From contig JAQFVV010006275.1 of assembly GCA_028023455.1 (NCBI GenBank), forward strand, positions 1,249,279 to 1,313,278: 64,000 nt of DNA, read 5' to 3'. The stretch's first letter is position 1; each line of letters begins with the position of its first letter. Of this stretch, positions 25,492 through 36,961 are shown piece after piece. A program made the translations under genes and the position numbers. Origin of the DNA: Epiperipatus broadwayi (Eukaryota > Onychophora > Udeonychophora > Euonychophora > Peripatidae). The notes under the pieces were generated by a model. That model made no database searches and was not told where the DNA came from. It saw only the letters and a list, made by a program, of their open reading frames with translations.

Positions 25492-26070
25492 ATGGAAGCT
25501 TTTGACCCAGGCTGCTCTGAGAATTGGTCAAGCTACAAAGAGTGGCTAATTTTTTACATGCAGGTTAATCCGATTAAGAAGTCTGAAATAAAATTAGCCA
25601 TGCTGATGACAATTATCAGGTCTCAGATGTATCGTATTCTAAAGTCTCAAGTTGGGTCAAAAACACTGTCCGACCTGGATTTTGAGAAGACGCAATTCTC
25701 ACAAAATACTTCTTCCCAAAACCGCTAACAATAATGCAAAGGTATTATTTCAATCTGTATCTAAGCAGAGGGTGAAAAGGCTAGAGAGTTTGCAATGCAA
25801 ATGTGGGCATTGTCACTCATGTGTGATTTCAAAGAATTCTTAAATAAAGCTCTCCTCTATCATTTAATTTGTGGTATGAACGATCATAATTTAAGTCTCA
25901 TATTATTAATGATGCCGGATATAGACTTTGAAATGACTGTAGCTCAAGCCATGCTGGCAGAATCTATAACATGTCAAGTATGGACATTAAAAAAAAAAAA
26001 TTACCGTTAAAAAAATTGAACAGAAGACCGAGTCAGTCAAGCATTCAGTTAGTTCAACAACAACAATGAG
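25492..26070 (+). pseudogene. Gypsy-1 gag remnant
   Basis: Gag would form the particle shell. The first frame (25492-25728) reads MEAFDPGCSENWSSYKEWLI and continues with KKSEIKLAMLMTIIRSQMYRILKSQVG. This is the Mag-type capsid start (FDP-x-W-x-YxERL... then AxLLxxxG-x-xxYxLL). Frames at about 25795-26010 continue with LNKALLYHLICGMNDHNLSLILLM and match the capsid C-terminal half. At 26067-26130 a zinc-knuckle region is visible (CYTYNEPMHEQTEYPHC) with cysteines changed to tyrosine. Several frameshifts and stops are present. It is not functional. Confidence 0.8.
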
Positions 26071-26299
26071 TTATAAGCATTGTTATACGTATAATGAACC
26101 AATGCATGAACAAACAGAATATCCACACTGCTATACTATATATTTATTTTGCAAGAGCTGCTTGTCTAAAGATGAAAAGACAAGTGGCTGATATGAGAAT
26201 GGAAAAACCCATTCGAAAACATACCAAAGGTAATCTTAATGAAAGGAAACAAGTTGCTTCCATAAACAATATCAAGATCAGGAGCCAGTATTTAAACAC

Positions 26300-26569
26300 A
26301 GGATCTTCATTAATGATATGCCTGTCATAATGGAGCTGGATACAGCGTCAGCCGTGTCCATTGTGTCAAAAAATTCCTGGGCTATCATTAATAAAAATAA
26401 CAAGCATAAGTTGCATTCTAGCAGCAAGGCTATCACAGATTATCAGGGCAAGAAACTAAAACACTTGGGTCAGACAAGAGTCAAAGTGATGGAATCTAAT
26501 AAAACTACATATCTACCACTGGTAATAGCATCTGGTGGTTATAGTAATTTATTAGGCCGTGACACTTAG
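26300..26569 (+). pseudogene. Gypsy-1 aspartic protease remnant
   Basis: The frame shows the retroviral-type protease signature: PVIMELDTASAVSIVSKNSW, with the catalytic triplet as DTA in place of DTG, and the C-terminal LLGRDT that corresponds to the family's ILGRDW/LLGRDL block. It lies directly after gag, as expected in Gypsy elements. The stop after LLGRDT marks the start of the large internal deletion. Confidence 0.85.
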
Positions 26570-26620
26570 GGTTTGCAGTGACAAAGGTCATCCAAGTCAC
26601 AATGGTAAACAAATTAAAGA

Positions 26621-27110
26621 ATGTTTACCCTGAAGTTTTCAAAAAAAGATCTAGATCTGTATTTAGGCCAGCCAATTCTCTTACCACTGAATAAAGAAAC
26701 TAAAAAATTGTTCACAAAGATGGACACAGGAAGCTGGAATACTCAAACTGCCAGAATGTTGTTACCACAGTACTTTACACCAAAGGGAAAAGCTCCAGCT
26801 GAACTACTTAATAGAACTATGTGAACTAACTTATCAGCTTTAAAACCTAATCCAAATGAGGGATAACAAGAAAAGGACAATACCAAATTGCAAATAGGGA
26901 TTAATGTACTATGCAGAATGTATAGTGGGTCCACTAAATGGATCCCAGTGGTCATAATTCAACAGAAAGGACTCCATATCATAATAGTCAAAACAGCATA
27001 TGTATGTCAACATCATCACCATTGAAATCAATTTAGACTGAATTATACAGATGCAGCCACAATGAATGAATCTCCAGAGACAAGGATTGCAAGCTTTTGG
27101 GGACAAACTG
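26621..27110 (+). pseudogene. Gypsy-1 C-terminal pol remnant (after integrase)
   Basis: The text YFTPKGKAPAELLNRTMRTNLSAL (about 26770-26845) is the segment that follows the integrase core in Gypsy elements (x-TGKSPAELLxxRxxRTxLxxL). About 60 further codons carry the weakly conserved C-terminal tail (YSGSTKWIPVVIIQ...). Because protease ends at 26569, the reverse transcriptase, RNase H and integrase core are missing between the two blocks. The short stretch between them has no recognisable pol motif. Confidence 0.75.
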
Positions 27111-27212
27111 AAGATGGCAGCAAACCAGAAGAATCACTGAAGCAGATTAGCTGTCCTCCAGCCCACCTGCATGACTATGTTCTCTAGGGCTAATATTTAG
27201 CCAGGAGGGTGA

Positions 27213-27788
27213 TGTTATAGTTCTCCTTTCCCTCAAAAGTGGACTGTTCCAGATTCCTTCTTTGTCTGATTGGATTGTTTGCTGCTGGCCAATGGGCTGA
27301 TGTTCAAGTAAACACTTAGCCAATGATTAGTACAGGCCTATAAGCAATGAGGATCACTGAACCCAAATTGCTCCAGTGAGGTTAGGGATCTGGTTGTAAA
27401 TGATCAGCCTTTTGGAGGAAAGGATGGAGAATGTTTGTCTATCCTACAAAGATGGTACATGTTCTCCAGGAGAAGCCCTGCTAACCTAAACAGCAATAGG
27501 CATTCTTGCAATAGTGATACACTATTTGTCCATGCAGCTAGGACTACTGCTGACTCGAGGCAAGCTGTCTGGTACAACTGGAAGAGTTCTCCCTACCCAT
27601 GAGGCAAGCTATCAGATATAGCTGGAAGTAGTAGATTGTGAAGATTCAGATCCAAGAGTCTACAGTAGAACTATATTATTCTGTGTTATATATCTATGTG
27701 TAAATATAATAAATATTATATTAATTATAATACTGATGCTAGTATTGTTTTCTGTAGGTTGGGTTTGTAATCCAGACTAAACACAACA
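27213..27788 (+). repeat. Gypsy-1 3' LTR
   Basis: Starts TGTTATAGTTCTCCTTTCCC and ends CTAAACACAACA, matching the 5' LTR. The purine-rich primer tract CCAGGAGGGTGA sits immediately upstream (27201-27212). Confidence 0.92.
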
Positions 27789-27879
27789 ATTTAATTAAAT
27801 TGATTTCCATAATCTGAAAATTAGTGGTATATTGGACAAAGTGGTAAGATTAGTTATGTAATTTAATAGAAGATATCAA

Positions 27880-29850
27880 ATGCAGATAATTCAGATTTAT
27901 GTCCCAATGAGTTCTCATAGTGATGAAGTAGTAGAAGATTTTTATATGGATGTACAAAAGGGTTTTGATCAGACTAAACATTAAAATTGTTATGGCAGAC
28001 TTTAATGCTAGAATTGGTAAACAAATAAAAGATGAAAGTGTTGTAAGTAATTTTGGTTATGGTAATAGAAGTGAGAGAGGACATAGTGCAGAAAAAGAAA
28101 AACTTTATATTATGATTTTTTTTTTTTTGAGAAAAATATTAAAGGAAATGGACATGGAAGAATCCAATGAAGGTACAGCAGAATTGGATTATATTTTGAC
28201 CAGTAGAAAATACTTATTTCAAGATCATAATATTCTTGATAAATACAACACAGGAAATGGATCATCGATTAGTGAGATGCAAGATACATATTAATGCAAA
28301 ACTAGAGACACAAAAATTATAAGGAAAACAATATTCACAGTTGATATTCTTAATTTTTAGAAACATACTAATGAATTTAAATTAGAATTGCAAATTGTTT
28401 TCATTATTAGCAGATTTTGAACATGATTCAAATTTGAATGATATCAATAGGAATATAACTGATACATTTAAAAACTGCAATAAAGATAGCAATTGATAAA
28501 TAAAACTTCTACTAAGACTAGAGAATTTATGAAGAAAAGAAGGAATATGAAAATATATAAAAAATGATGCATTAAGAAGGATTGGATATTTCAAATTTTG
28601 TAAAATAGTGCAAAAAAGAGTTGATAATGATATAAGAAAATATAATTATGAACTAATAGAAGAGGATAAAAGTTTCAAAAATGTAAAACAACATTTTGAT
28701 ATTGGTAGGAAACATATCTGCTGTAAGAAAAAAAGTTGGAAGTATTACTAAAAACAGAGATACCATCATGAAATATGTAGAAGAATTATATAGTTATAAA
28801 GAACAAGAACCTCTTACTGCTATTATATCCTCTGAATTGCCTAAGATTTTAAATGAAGAAGTGAGACATGCATTCAATTTATGAAGAAGGGAAAAGCTCC
28901 ATCTAATGATGGAATTTTAATTGATATCTTAAAAAAAGCAGATGAAGAAATAGAAAAAAATTTGGAAAGTTATGAAGAAGGGAAAAGCTCCATCTAATGA
29001 TGGAATTTTAATTGATATCTTTAAAAAAGCAGGTGAAGAAATAGAAAAAAATTTGGAAAGTTATATATCAAATGTATAAGTGATAATGATGTACCAGATG
29101 ATTGGGAAAATGCAGTATTAATATTTAAAAAGATAATACAGAACCTACCAATCTTTTATTAGTTTTGTACAATTTTTTTACTAAGGTAATTATAACTTGT
29201 CTATAGAGAACTTTGAATTTAACCAACCAAAAGAACAAGCTGGATTTAAAAGTGATTTTAGTACAGTGAATCGTATCCAAGTATTGAGAGTAGTTATAGA
29301 AAGGGACAATGAAAATGAGTTGCCATTATGCTTTGGAATTGTAGATTATGAAAAGGCATTTAATTCTATAATCATCAAGGTATAAACCCATGATAATGTC
29401 ATATTCTAAAGAATATTTATAAAAATGCAACTGCAATATGTAAATATGTAATAATGTTAGGAAGGTTAACATTGAGAAGTATGTAACTTCATGTCTCCAA
29501 AACTTTTACAGCAGTGCAAAATGGGAGGTTAAAAGAATAAAAATAAATGAAGGTTATTTAAGTCATTTAGACTTTGCAGAAGTAGTTCTTTTTGAAACAG
29601 CTTAAGGAAATGTTGCAGGAGTTATCAGTTGAAAATAGGAGTAAATGTAAATGTTAAAAAGATTAAAGTAATGTTCAATGGATTTTTTCAAAAGTTGAAA
29701 ATAAAGATTTATAATGATGAAGAAGAAGAAGTTAATAACTACAAATACCTTGGTCAGATTATTACTATAGATGGAAACATGATGGATGAAATTAATCATA
29801 GAATTAAACTTGGTTGGAGTTCTTTTGGTAAAAAATAACTTAATATTAAA
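27880..29850 (+). pseudogene. RTE endonuclease-reverse transcriptase remnant
   Basis: Endonuclease pieces are QMQIIQIYVPMSSHSDEVVEDFY (about 27880-27950), MADFNARIGKQ (the GDFNAKxG motif with G changed to A), FGYGNRSERGHSAEKEKLYIM, and LDYILTSRKYLFQD. The reverse-transcriptase region follows in pieces: MKKGKAPSNDGILIDIL (28880 on), QAGFKSDFSTVNRIQVLR (29230 on), GIVDYEKAFNSI (29338 on) and VKKIKVMFNG...NNYKYLGQIITIDG (29650-29780), ending GWSSFGKK. The FADD catalytic region between about 29390 and 29620 is badly decayed. Many stops and frameshifts make this inactive. Confidence 0.88.
28880..29061 (+). repeat. 91-bp tandem duplication inside the RTE copy
   Basis: Copies 28880-28970 and 28971-29061 both start TATGAAGAAGGGAAAAGCTC and end TTTGGAAAGT. 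They differ at only a few positions. The length is not a multiple of three, so the duplication itself shifts the frame. It arose after the element had inserted or during its decay. Confidence 0.9.
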
Positions 29851-29900
29851 AAGAAATATACCTCTATGTTTGAAATGAAAAGTTTTTAATAAATGTATTG

Positions 29901-32108
29901 TAACAGAATGGGTCCTGGTCTTGTGTAACAGTAGACTTGAAAGTCCATCAGAGTTGGTGAGAAAGCATATCTAGGGTTCATAAATTTATAGACTCATATC
30001 CACTCTGATCTCACTCCTAGGAGATGACATATAGAATACAAATATTCATCAAATGTATACAATTATACATCCTTTGACTTCCATTAATCCCATAATTTGA
30101 GCTTAGGAAAAATACACATAATATTCTACTTCAGGAAATGTTAATATTACAATTTTTATTATGTGAGCATGTGATAAATTGGGAACTGAGTTAAGAAAAA
30201 ACATAAACGATAGTCTTTAATTTGAAATCATATATTTAACAAATTTAGTTACAATTATTACAATTTATGCAACAAGATTATAACAAAAGTAATTACTTTA
30301 TTTGATATCCATGACTACTCTTTGATTAATACAGTTAATACTTATTAATCCAATCCCTCTTTTCACCTCAAAGAATTATCATTCAATATCAATATTAGCA
30401 AAAAATATTTAAATTAAAACTTGTTATTATTAATATGTTTACTTGCTTCATAATTTAGACTCTATTAAAATCATAGTTCATTGTATCCAACTTATTTATT
30501 GATTAATTTGTCTTAATGAGTTGATGGTATGGGATCCCTCTTTCTATTATGATTTGTTTCTACAAGGATAGGACAGACCATTCATGCTAGAAATAATTAA
30601 TCATTTATACTGAAAAAAACAGTAAATAACTGACAAAATGATTAGTATCAACAAAGAAACATCAAATAATTATGTAACTATACAAGTGTCATATTTAATG
30701 TGTAAGAGTATAAAATCTTATTTCTCCCTGGTGATGATTAAATTCATCTGCAAAGCAAATTCATGCCTGACTCTATATTTTATTTCAATTTAAAAATAAG
30801 GCTAATAATGTTTTCCCTTTTTCTAACATATCAATAATTTATACCCCCCCCCCTCAACCAATGGTAAAAGAAAGAAACCAAAAAATATAGATACATAAAA
30901 TAAAAACATGATGTTAACCTAAGATCAATTAAGAGTTCGTAAAGGAAAATGTCCTTTGGTTATAGGTCATGATCCAATTGGTGGGGTTCAAGTGTTTTAG
31001 TATGTACCTGATGGTAATCAAAAATTTCTTTTCTCTATAGCATGCCTTGAGATGTTAAGTTTACAGCTTCATCTTCAAGTAGTAGTAAAGTTGGTGGTGC
31101 TTTCAGCATAGATGAGTAGATGCTGAGTTGAGCCACATTCGGTTTTGGCGATTACAGTCCATGGGTGATGACTCTCCCACAAGGTAACTTACATTTAGCA
31201 GCACTTGATTGTCTGTGTTTCTATATACATCGTTAATAAAAGTCCTTGAGTTTGTTGAATAGCAAGGTATTTGCTATTGGGAATCTCAAATTAAAATTGG
31301 TCTAGATTGAAAATACAACTGAAGTATTAAATAAATTTAAAGCTATTTATAGGATGTATAATTTAAAATCTCTTGGTTTGCTAGGTTTAAATCCATATGC
31401 TTTTATTCTAGCTTTTATCCGTGTTCAGTGAGATATTTTCGTTTAAGGTTTTTACTTTGATCGCTCTAGATTTTTTTCTTTGAGTGATGAGTTCGATTTT
31501 CTCCTTACAAAGTATATGTATTGGTTAGCCGATAAGAGTTTTTGATCTGATTTTTGAGAAGATCGTTTGTATATATATTTTGCTAATCGCCCCAAATTAG
31601 ACTCTTTCAAACGGCATGTTTGAGTTCATGCATTGAGTTAATTATGTACATCATTGCTAAGATTTACATATATATATATATGTTGGATTAATAATAAAAT
31701 TTATTTATTATTTTTTTCCTTTACGTTTTTTTTTTTTTTATTTTCTCGCTTGAGTCTAAATTTGATCATTTTCCCCTTAGATTGTTGTAATGTCTGTAAA
31801 TTAAATAACCATTAATGAGAGGTTTTTAAGGTAACTAACTATTAATAATTAAATTTTATAATTTAATTTATATTACTATCTTATCACGTTTGTTGAATAT
31901 TTAATTATTGAAACAATTAAATGTTTCTCAGCTACAGTGCTTGTGAACATTTTATCTTTCAGTAATATGTTTTATTTGAGTTGCATTCTCTTTATACATA
32001 TAACTTGTTTTATATTATATGTAGAGAATGTTGTTATTGTGGGTATTGAGTTTGAATTAGATAAAAGTGTTGAATGATTCTTGGTGGGATGTAAGACCAT
32101 ACATTGAT
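29901..32108. mobile_element. Unclassified 2.2-kb insertion inside the RTE element
   Basis: Comparison with the uninterrupted RTE copy shows that about 2.2 kb separates AAATGTATT from TACCAGTTCTTA. The insert begins near GTAACAGAATGGGTCCTGG and ends near AGACCATACATTG. A 4-bp ATTG occurs at both junctions and could be a target duplication, but that is weak evidence. No long open frame, inverted ends or tail was seen. A large solo LTR (TGTAACA start) or a decayed non-autonomous element are possibilities. Confidence 0.5.
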
Positions 32109-32490
32109 TTACCAGTTCTTAATTATGAATTTGAGGTTGGACACAACAGAAGATCAGTACAGTGATTTCAGACTACTGAAAGAAGTACGAAGAGATGCAT
32201 GTTAGGAGTAACAAGAATAGATCATGTTACTGATATCCTTAAAAGAATTAAGAGGCTGAAGTCGAGTTCTACTGAATATATTGCTAGAAGAAGTAATAGT
32301 AAATGGACAGTTGAAGTCTTAAACTTGATTCCAAGAGATTGTAGAAGACCCCCAAAAGAGACCATATGTGAGATGGATGAATGAAATAAGGAAAGATGCA
32401 GGGGTGGTGTGAAGAAGATAGGCCAGAGATCAGAGAAGACTGTTGAACTTGGAGAGACCTTAATCCTGCAGTGGCTTGATAATGGTTGAT
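32109..32490 (+). pseudogene. RTE ORF C-terminal remnant
   Basis: The frame pieces CMLGVTRIDHVTDILKRIKRL, EYIARRSNSKWTVEVLNLIPRDCRRPPKE and DNG at the end match, residue for residue in long stretches, the C-terminal ~120 residues of the intact frame at 40857-41537. Deletions and a frameshift near 32205 break it. It completes the element that starts at 27795. Confidence 0.85.
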
Positions 32491-32502
32491 GATGATGATG
32501 AT

Positions 32503-33064
32503 GAATTATTTATAATAGATTATCGCACTCATTTATGTATCATTTATTCACATTTTGATATAATGTAATTGGTAATAAATTCTGTAAGGGAATTCCTGAG
32601 AAGTTAAGTAATATTATAAATTATTAACATACTTATGAGTAAATAATTTTAATAATGTAGAAAGATTTAAATATTTGTTACCTATTTAAATAAAATCTCT
32701 TTGTAATTTAAACTGTATTTTAATAATTTAAAGGATTTACTTTCTTATACTTCACTCCACATTAGTCTAAATCTTGAGCCCCTTTATTTTTATATTCATG
32801 CGCTATTATATTAGCTAGCCTGAATATTAGATAAGCATTCTACGTGTTTATTTATTTGTTTATAATTATATTTAACGTTGTATGTGTGAGGCAATTTTAA
32901 TGAATATCGATTTCTATTTGCAGGCTCTTCTTACAGCTATTAATGATTGTTACAATACGTAGTATATAATTAAAATAATAGAACTTATTATTGGTATATT
33001 ATTTATAAATATATTCATTTTTAATAAAAAATGTATTTAAATACAAGTATATTGTTTATACTGA
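32503..33064. other. AT-rich stretch, nothing recognised
   Basis: About 560 bp of AT-rich sequence without an open frame or repeat terminus that I could identify. Confidence 0.5.
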
Positions 33065-33250
33065 ACTCAATGTAACTAGAAAGAATTGAACTCAGACCTT
33101 CAAGCTCCCTACACCTACCCACCCCATCTTATACAACTGATACACATGACCATTTACATCTTTATCACCTATGTTATCATGTGTATCAGTTGTATAAAAT
33201 TGAATGGATAGCTGTTGGGAGTTTGAAACTGAGTTCAAATCCCTTCTAAT
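33065..33250. mobile_element. Inverted pair of short tRNA-like SINE ends
   Basis: The left half (33085-33158) and right half (33176-33247) are inverted copies. TTATACAACTGATACACATGA pairs with TCATGTGTATCAGTTGTATAA around a ~17-bp centre, and GAATTGAACTCAG pairs with CTGAGTTCAAATC further out. GAGTTCAAATCCC is a box B-like sequence. The near-perfect inner 21-bp arms suggest a foldback formed from two SINE copies in opposite orientation, or one twin-primed insertion. Confidence 0.7.
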
Positions 33251-36200
33251 AAAAATTTTATCATTAACTAAACTTAATCGTAACAGTTTTTTAAAAAGTA
33301 CTGGAGAGGATTTCCAATTGTTGTTGTTTTTTTAATATATATATTAGTTTATAGTTTGAAAGAAGTAGGTAGAAGATATTTCAAGTGAATCTTTTAATTT
33401 TTAAACAAAGAATAGTATAGAGAATTAAAAATATTGAATATTTTTAATAATTTTAGTAATATACTTTAATGCAGATACATATATGATGTATATTTGGTTT
33501 ATATGTTTGCAAGAAATATATAGATATTAAATATTTTTAGTTTTTTAATTGATAGAATTTGTTAAATATGAATGTTTTATGTATTTAGATCTTTATAAAT
33601 AATGATAATTATAGATGTACATGTATATGTTTATTAAATGCAATGATAGTATGTTTATATAATTATAGGACAGTTGTTTTTTAAATCTGAAGAAGTCTGC
33701 TAATTAGTTAAAATTGTTATATTTTAAATAAAGCATTGTGAAAAGTGTATTATGAGAAATGTGATTTATTTATAAAAATTTGATGGACGCAGTGTAATAT
33801 GAGTCAAGGAAGTTTGGGATATCGTGATAAGGATTATATAGTCTTTAAATAGCTACTACAGAACAAATCTTTTTCTCAAAAAAAAAAAAAAAACAGAGGA
33901 GGAAGTGTTACTCATTAGGCTTTGTCACTTGTTGCGTGTGAAGTTTTCCGACCATGTTTTACACCCAAATTAAAAGCAGCTAGATACCCATTATCAACCA
34001 AATATAGGATATACAATTTTCAGTTTATTTAAAACCTAAAGAAAATTTCAAGTTTATCTAGCTCATATTTGAATTCAGATTGTAAGCATGGCAGTTGAGT
34101 GTATTAATATTATATATTAAATGTTTAACTTAGTCTGACATTTTTTTATATCTCGGTTTTTGATATATGGCTTAATTAAATAAATATTAACTATCTTAAT
34201 TTTAAATTTGAAAGTAAGCAAACGAATTTTATTATTTTATTTTAAATTTTTAATTGTTTCTGCACGTCATGCAAATCTAAGTACAGTATATACATTATCT
34301 AATTTATAAATGTTTTTATATTCGAATAAAAGCAGAATCCTTTTCCTAAAGTAAATTTGGATGAATTTTACTAATTAATAAACAGTGGTTGGAATCACAG
34401 TTTTACTATTAGTAATTTTAATAAACAAATACTTCTGTCTATATTTAAAATATTAAAAAAAAAAAAAACCACGACTGTTGTTACTGACAGAGACAGTATA
34501 TAATATCCAATAATTAATACATAAAATGCTTAGCGCTTTCAATCTAAATCCATATCAAGGCTATAAACTGTATAGAAAACTAATCGATAACGTCAAAATG
34601 GCTATTATGTAGGCCAGGATGAACTAAAAGGAAAAATCATTTATTCTGAGCTAGACATTTATATATTTGTCAATATTATATAAAATATTATTGCTTCTAT
34701 CAATAACAACAGCCGTGTTGTTTTATTATTAATAATTATTTTATGAATTTAAAAAAAAAAAACTTAACAAAGATTGAGATTAACTAAATATGCCAGACTG
34801 CTTGATTAAATTAGGGATGGGAAAGAAGATAAATAAATTGATTTTTTTTTTTTTTTAAAAAAAAGGGAGGGGGGGTGGAGGTTGAAAGTGAATATAAATT
34901 TAAAAAATAGTTGAATTATATAAGAATAAAAAATACATAAATAGAAATGGTTATTTAATATCACTAGAGAGCTTATTGTTATTTGATATAACGATCAAGA
35001 GCTTCAGATATTAAGAAAAGAAGGCAAAAATGGGATAAGAGTTTGGAATAAAATTTTGATTTATATGTAGTGACTCGATATTGTATATTTATTTTTGGAA
35101 TGTAAGATATTGAAAAAAAATTAAGAAAAATTATAGGATGAATGAGAGAAATACGAAAATGGAGGAAGCACAAAGGATACTTATTTGGATTTTTTTTTTG
35201 TTCAGATCTTTATATCAAGAATGGAAATATAAAGACGGGGTGTTGTAATTAATAAAACAGCTTTTATTAAACTGGAATAGAAGTATAATATATATATATA
35301 TGTTAATATTGGAAGAATAATTTGATGATTATAGAAAGAAAGTAGATAATAGGGACATAGAAAGAGATAGTTGTGTATGTGATATTTTATTGTAGAGGGT
35401 GGGGATGTTTAACTTAATTAAGATATTCTGGCATTTGACATATGCATAAAATCTCTGATTTCATTTAAAGAGAAGATACTTTAAATCATAATTTATGGAG
35501 ATAAAATGGAATTTATTGGGGGGGGGAGGAATTAATTTTTGCTAAGCATATTGAATAAGAAATTTTGTAATTAATTATCTGCAACAATAAATGTCTTTTA
35601 TATATATAGCATGGTACACATTCATAAATTATACAATTTACAATAATTTAATTCTATATTTAGAAATTAGACAATATTCTTCATGTGAATCAATTACCAT
35701 GTAGCATATACATTCTTTACTTAAGATTAAAGCAGTGCATAGATATAATAAAATACAATCTATTTCTTTTGAAACTTATCTGTTTCAAGTTGAATATTGG
35801 TTTCATCAAAGTACATAATTTAACTTGAACTTATGTCTTCCCTATGATGGTAGTCATATATTGTTTTGTTTAATATATTTTCTGATTTATTTTATCAAGT
35901 ATAAAAGTTCAACTTACCTATTTTAGAATTTCTGCATCCAATAATAATAAATGGTTCTCATTGAAGTTTAATCAACCTATATTGCTATAAGCACACCCAT
36001 GTATATATTCCACCATATATATATAATTTTATATTCTACTTGCTGCATTTTCATTTTAAAGTATTTAATCTTTTAAGCAAAAAAAAAAACTATCAAAAAT
36101 TATAACTTAAATTTTACTATCTAACTAGAATATTATGATTATATATATATACACTAAATAATATATTTTATATATGTAAGCATAAGTCAATTCAGGTTAA

Positions 36201-36957
36201 ACATTGATCTTCGTAAATTTTTGAAAATAATGAAATTGTCTTCTGTATATTTGATAAATTTTATTGTTTTGAGATATGTTTTTTCTAAATAACCACAAAT
36301 AAAGAAAAAAGAAAGTATATTCTTTTAAGAGGTATTTTTTTACAATAATGATAACTAGTGACTTCAAATATTTTATCTATGGAATTGTTTGCAGATTTAA
36401 ATTAATTTTGCCTTTTAGCTTATGAAAAATTAAAATATTTCCATTGGCTATTTCCTTCCATCTTTTCAGTAGGATCCATGATTTACTGTATAGATGTTTA
36501 TCAAATTTTGAGGATTGAAGTAACAAAACATATAATTTCTATTGCCAAAAAAGAAAGGATCATGGAGGATTTAGTCAGTCATCATGGGTGAAATTATATC
36601 CTCTCTTGAGATACTCATAGACAAATCCTGATGAAATTATACATTAAATTATAACAGTTTTAAAGTATATGATTTCTTCCTATACTTCATTAGTTTTTTT
36701 TTTTTTTGTAATGCCAGTTTAAACAATATATTTATGCTAACTTAGATATTCTATTTAAAAATATAAGCCAAAATAATGATTATTTAATTTCGTAATAACA
36801 AGATAAAAAATCTTGGAAATTGCATATTTAATCATTTTAATATTTATTTTTCATATTAAGTAGTGTATTTCATTGATTAATATACTAATTTTTTACATAA
36901 CTAAAATAATTGTATGCTGCTCTGTAAATTCATACACACACACACATTTATATATTA
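33251..36957. other. AT-rich stretch, no gene recognised
   Basis: No coding similarity or RNA gene was seen. Simple sequence includes homopolymer A/T runs, TA runs (near 35300 and 36000) and (AC)n near 36942. A 64-codon minus-strand frame at 34979-35173 has no features that would support it. Confidence 0.5.
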
Positions 36958-36961
36958 TATT

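Larger units (their letters stand above)
24123..27788 (+). mobile_element. Gypsy-1: internally deleted Ty3/Gypsy LTR element (Mag-like)
   Basis: LTRs of 613 and 576 bp begin TGTTATAGTTCTCC and end ACACAACA. A perfect 5-bp duplication ATTTA flanks the whole (24118-24122 and 27789-27793). The interior has gag, a degenerate zinc-knuckle region and an aspartic protease, then jumps directly to sequence that normally follows integrase. Reverse transcriptase, RNase H and most of integrase are missing. A primer site of tRNA-Ser type, seen in the Mag lineage, lies 2 bp inside the 5' LTR. A purine-rich tract (CCAGGAGGGTGA) sits just before the 3' LTR. The element is non-autonomous and its genes are broken. 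Confidence 0.93.
27795..32502 (+). mobile_element. RTE-type LINE, copy 1, split by a 2.2-kb insertion
   Basis: The left part (27795-29900) carries endonuclease and reverse transcriptase remnants. The right part (32109-32502) carries the C-terminal end and finishes TGGTTGATGATGATGATGATGA, the (GAT)n tail typical of RTE elements. The join is clear by comparison with the copy at 40857-41545, where AAATGTGTTTTACCAGTTCTTA runs uninterrupted. The upstream end lies within a few bases of the Gypsy-1 target duplication, so the original 5' junction has been lost or coincides with the Gypsy-1 insertion. Confidence 0.88.

Noticed and set aside
27795-32502. Treating the 27.8-29.9 kb and 32.1-32.5 kb RTE fragments as two insertions
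   Set aside because: Their endpoints join within a few bases when compared with the uninterrupted copy at 40857-41545, so one element split by an insertion is simpler.
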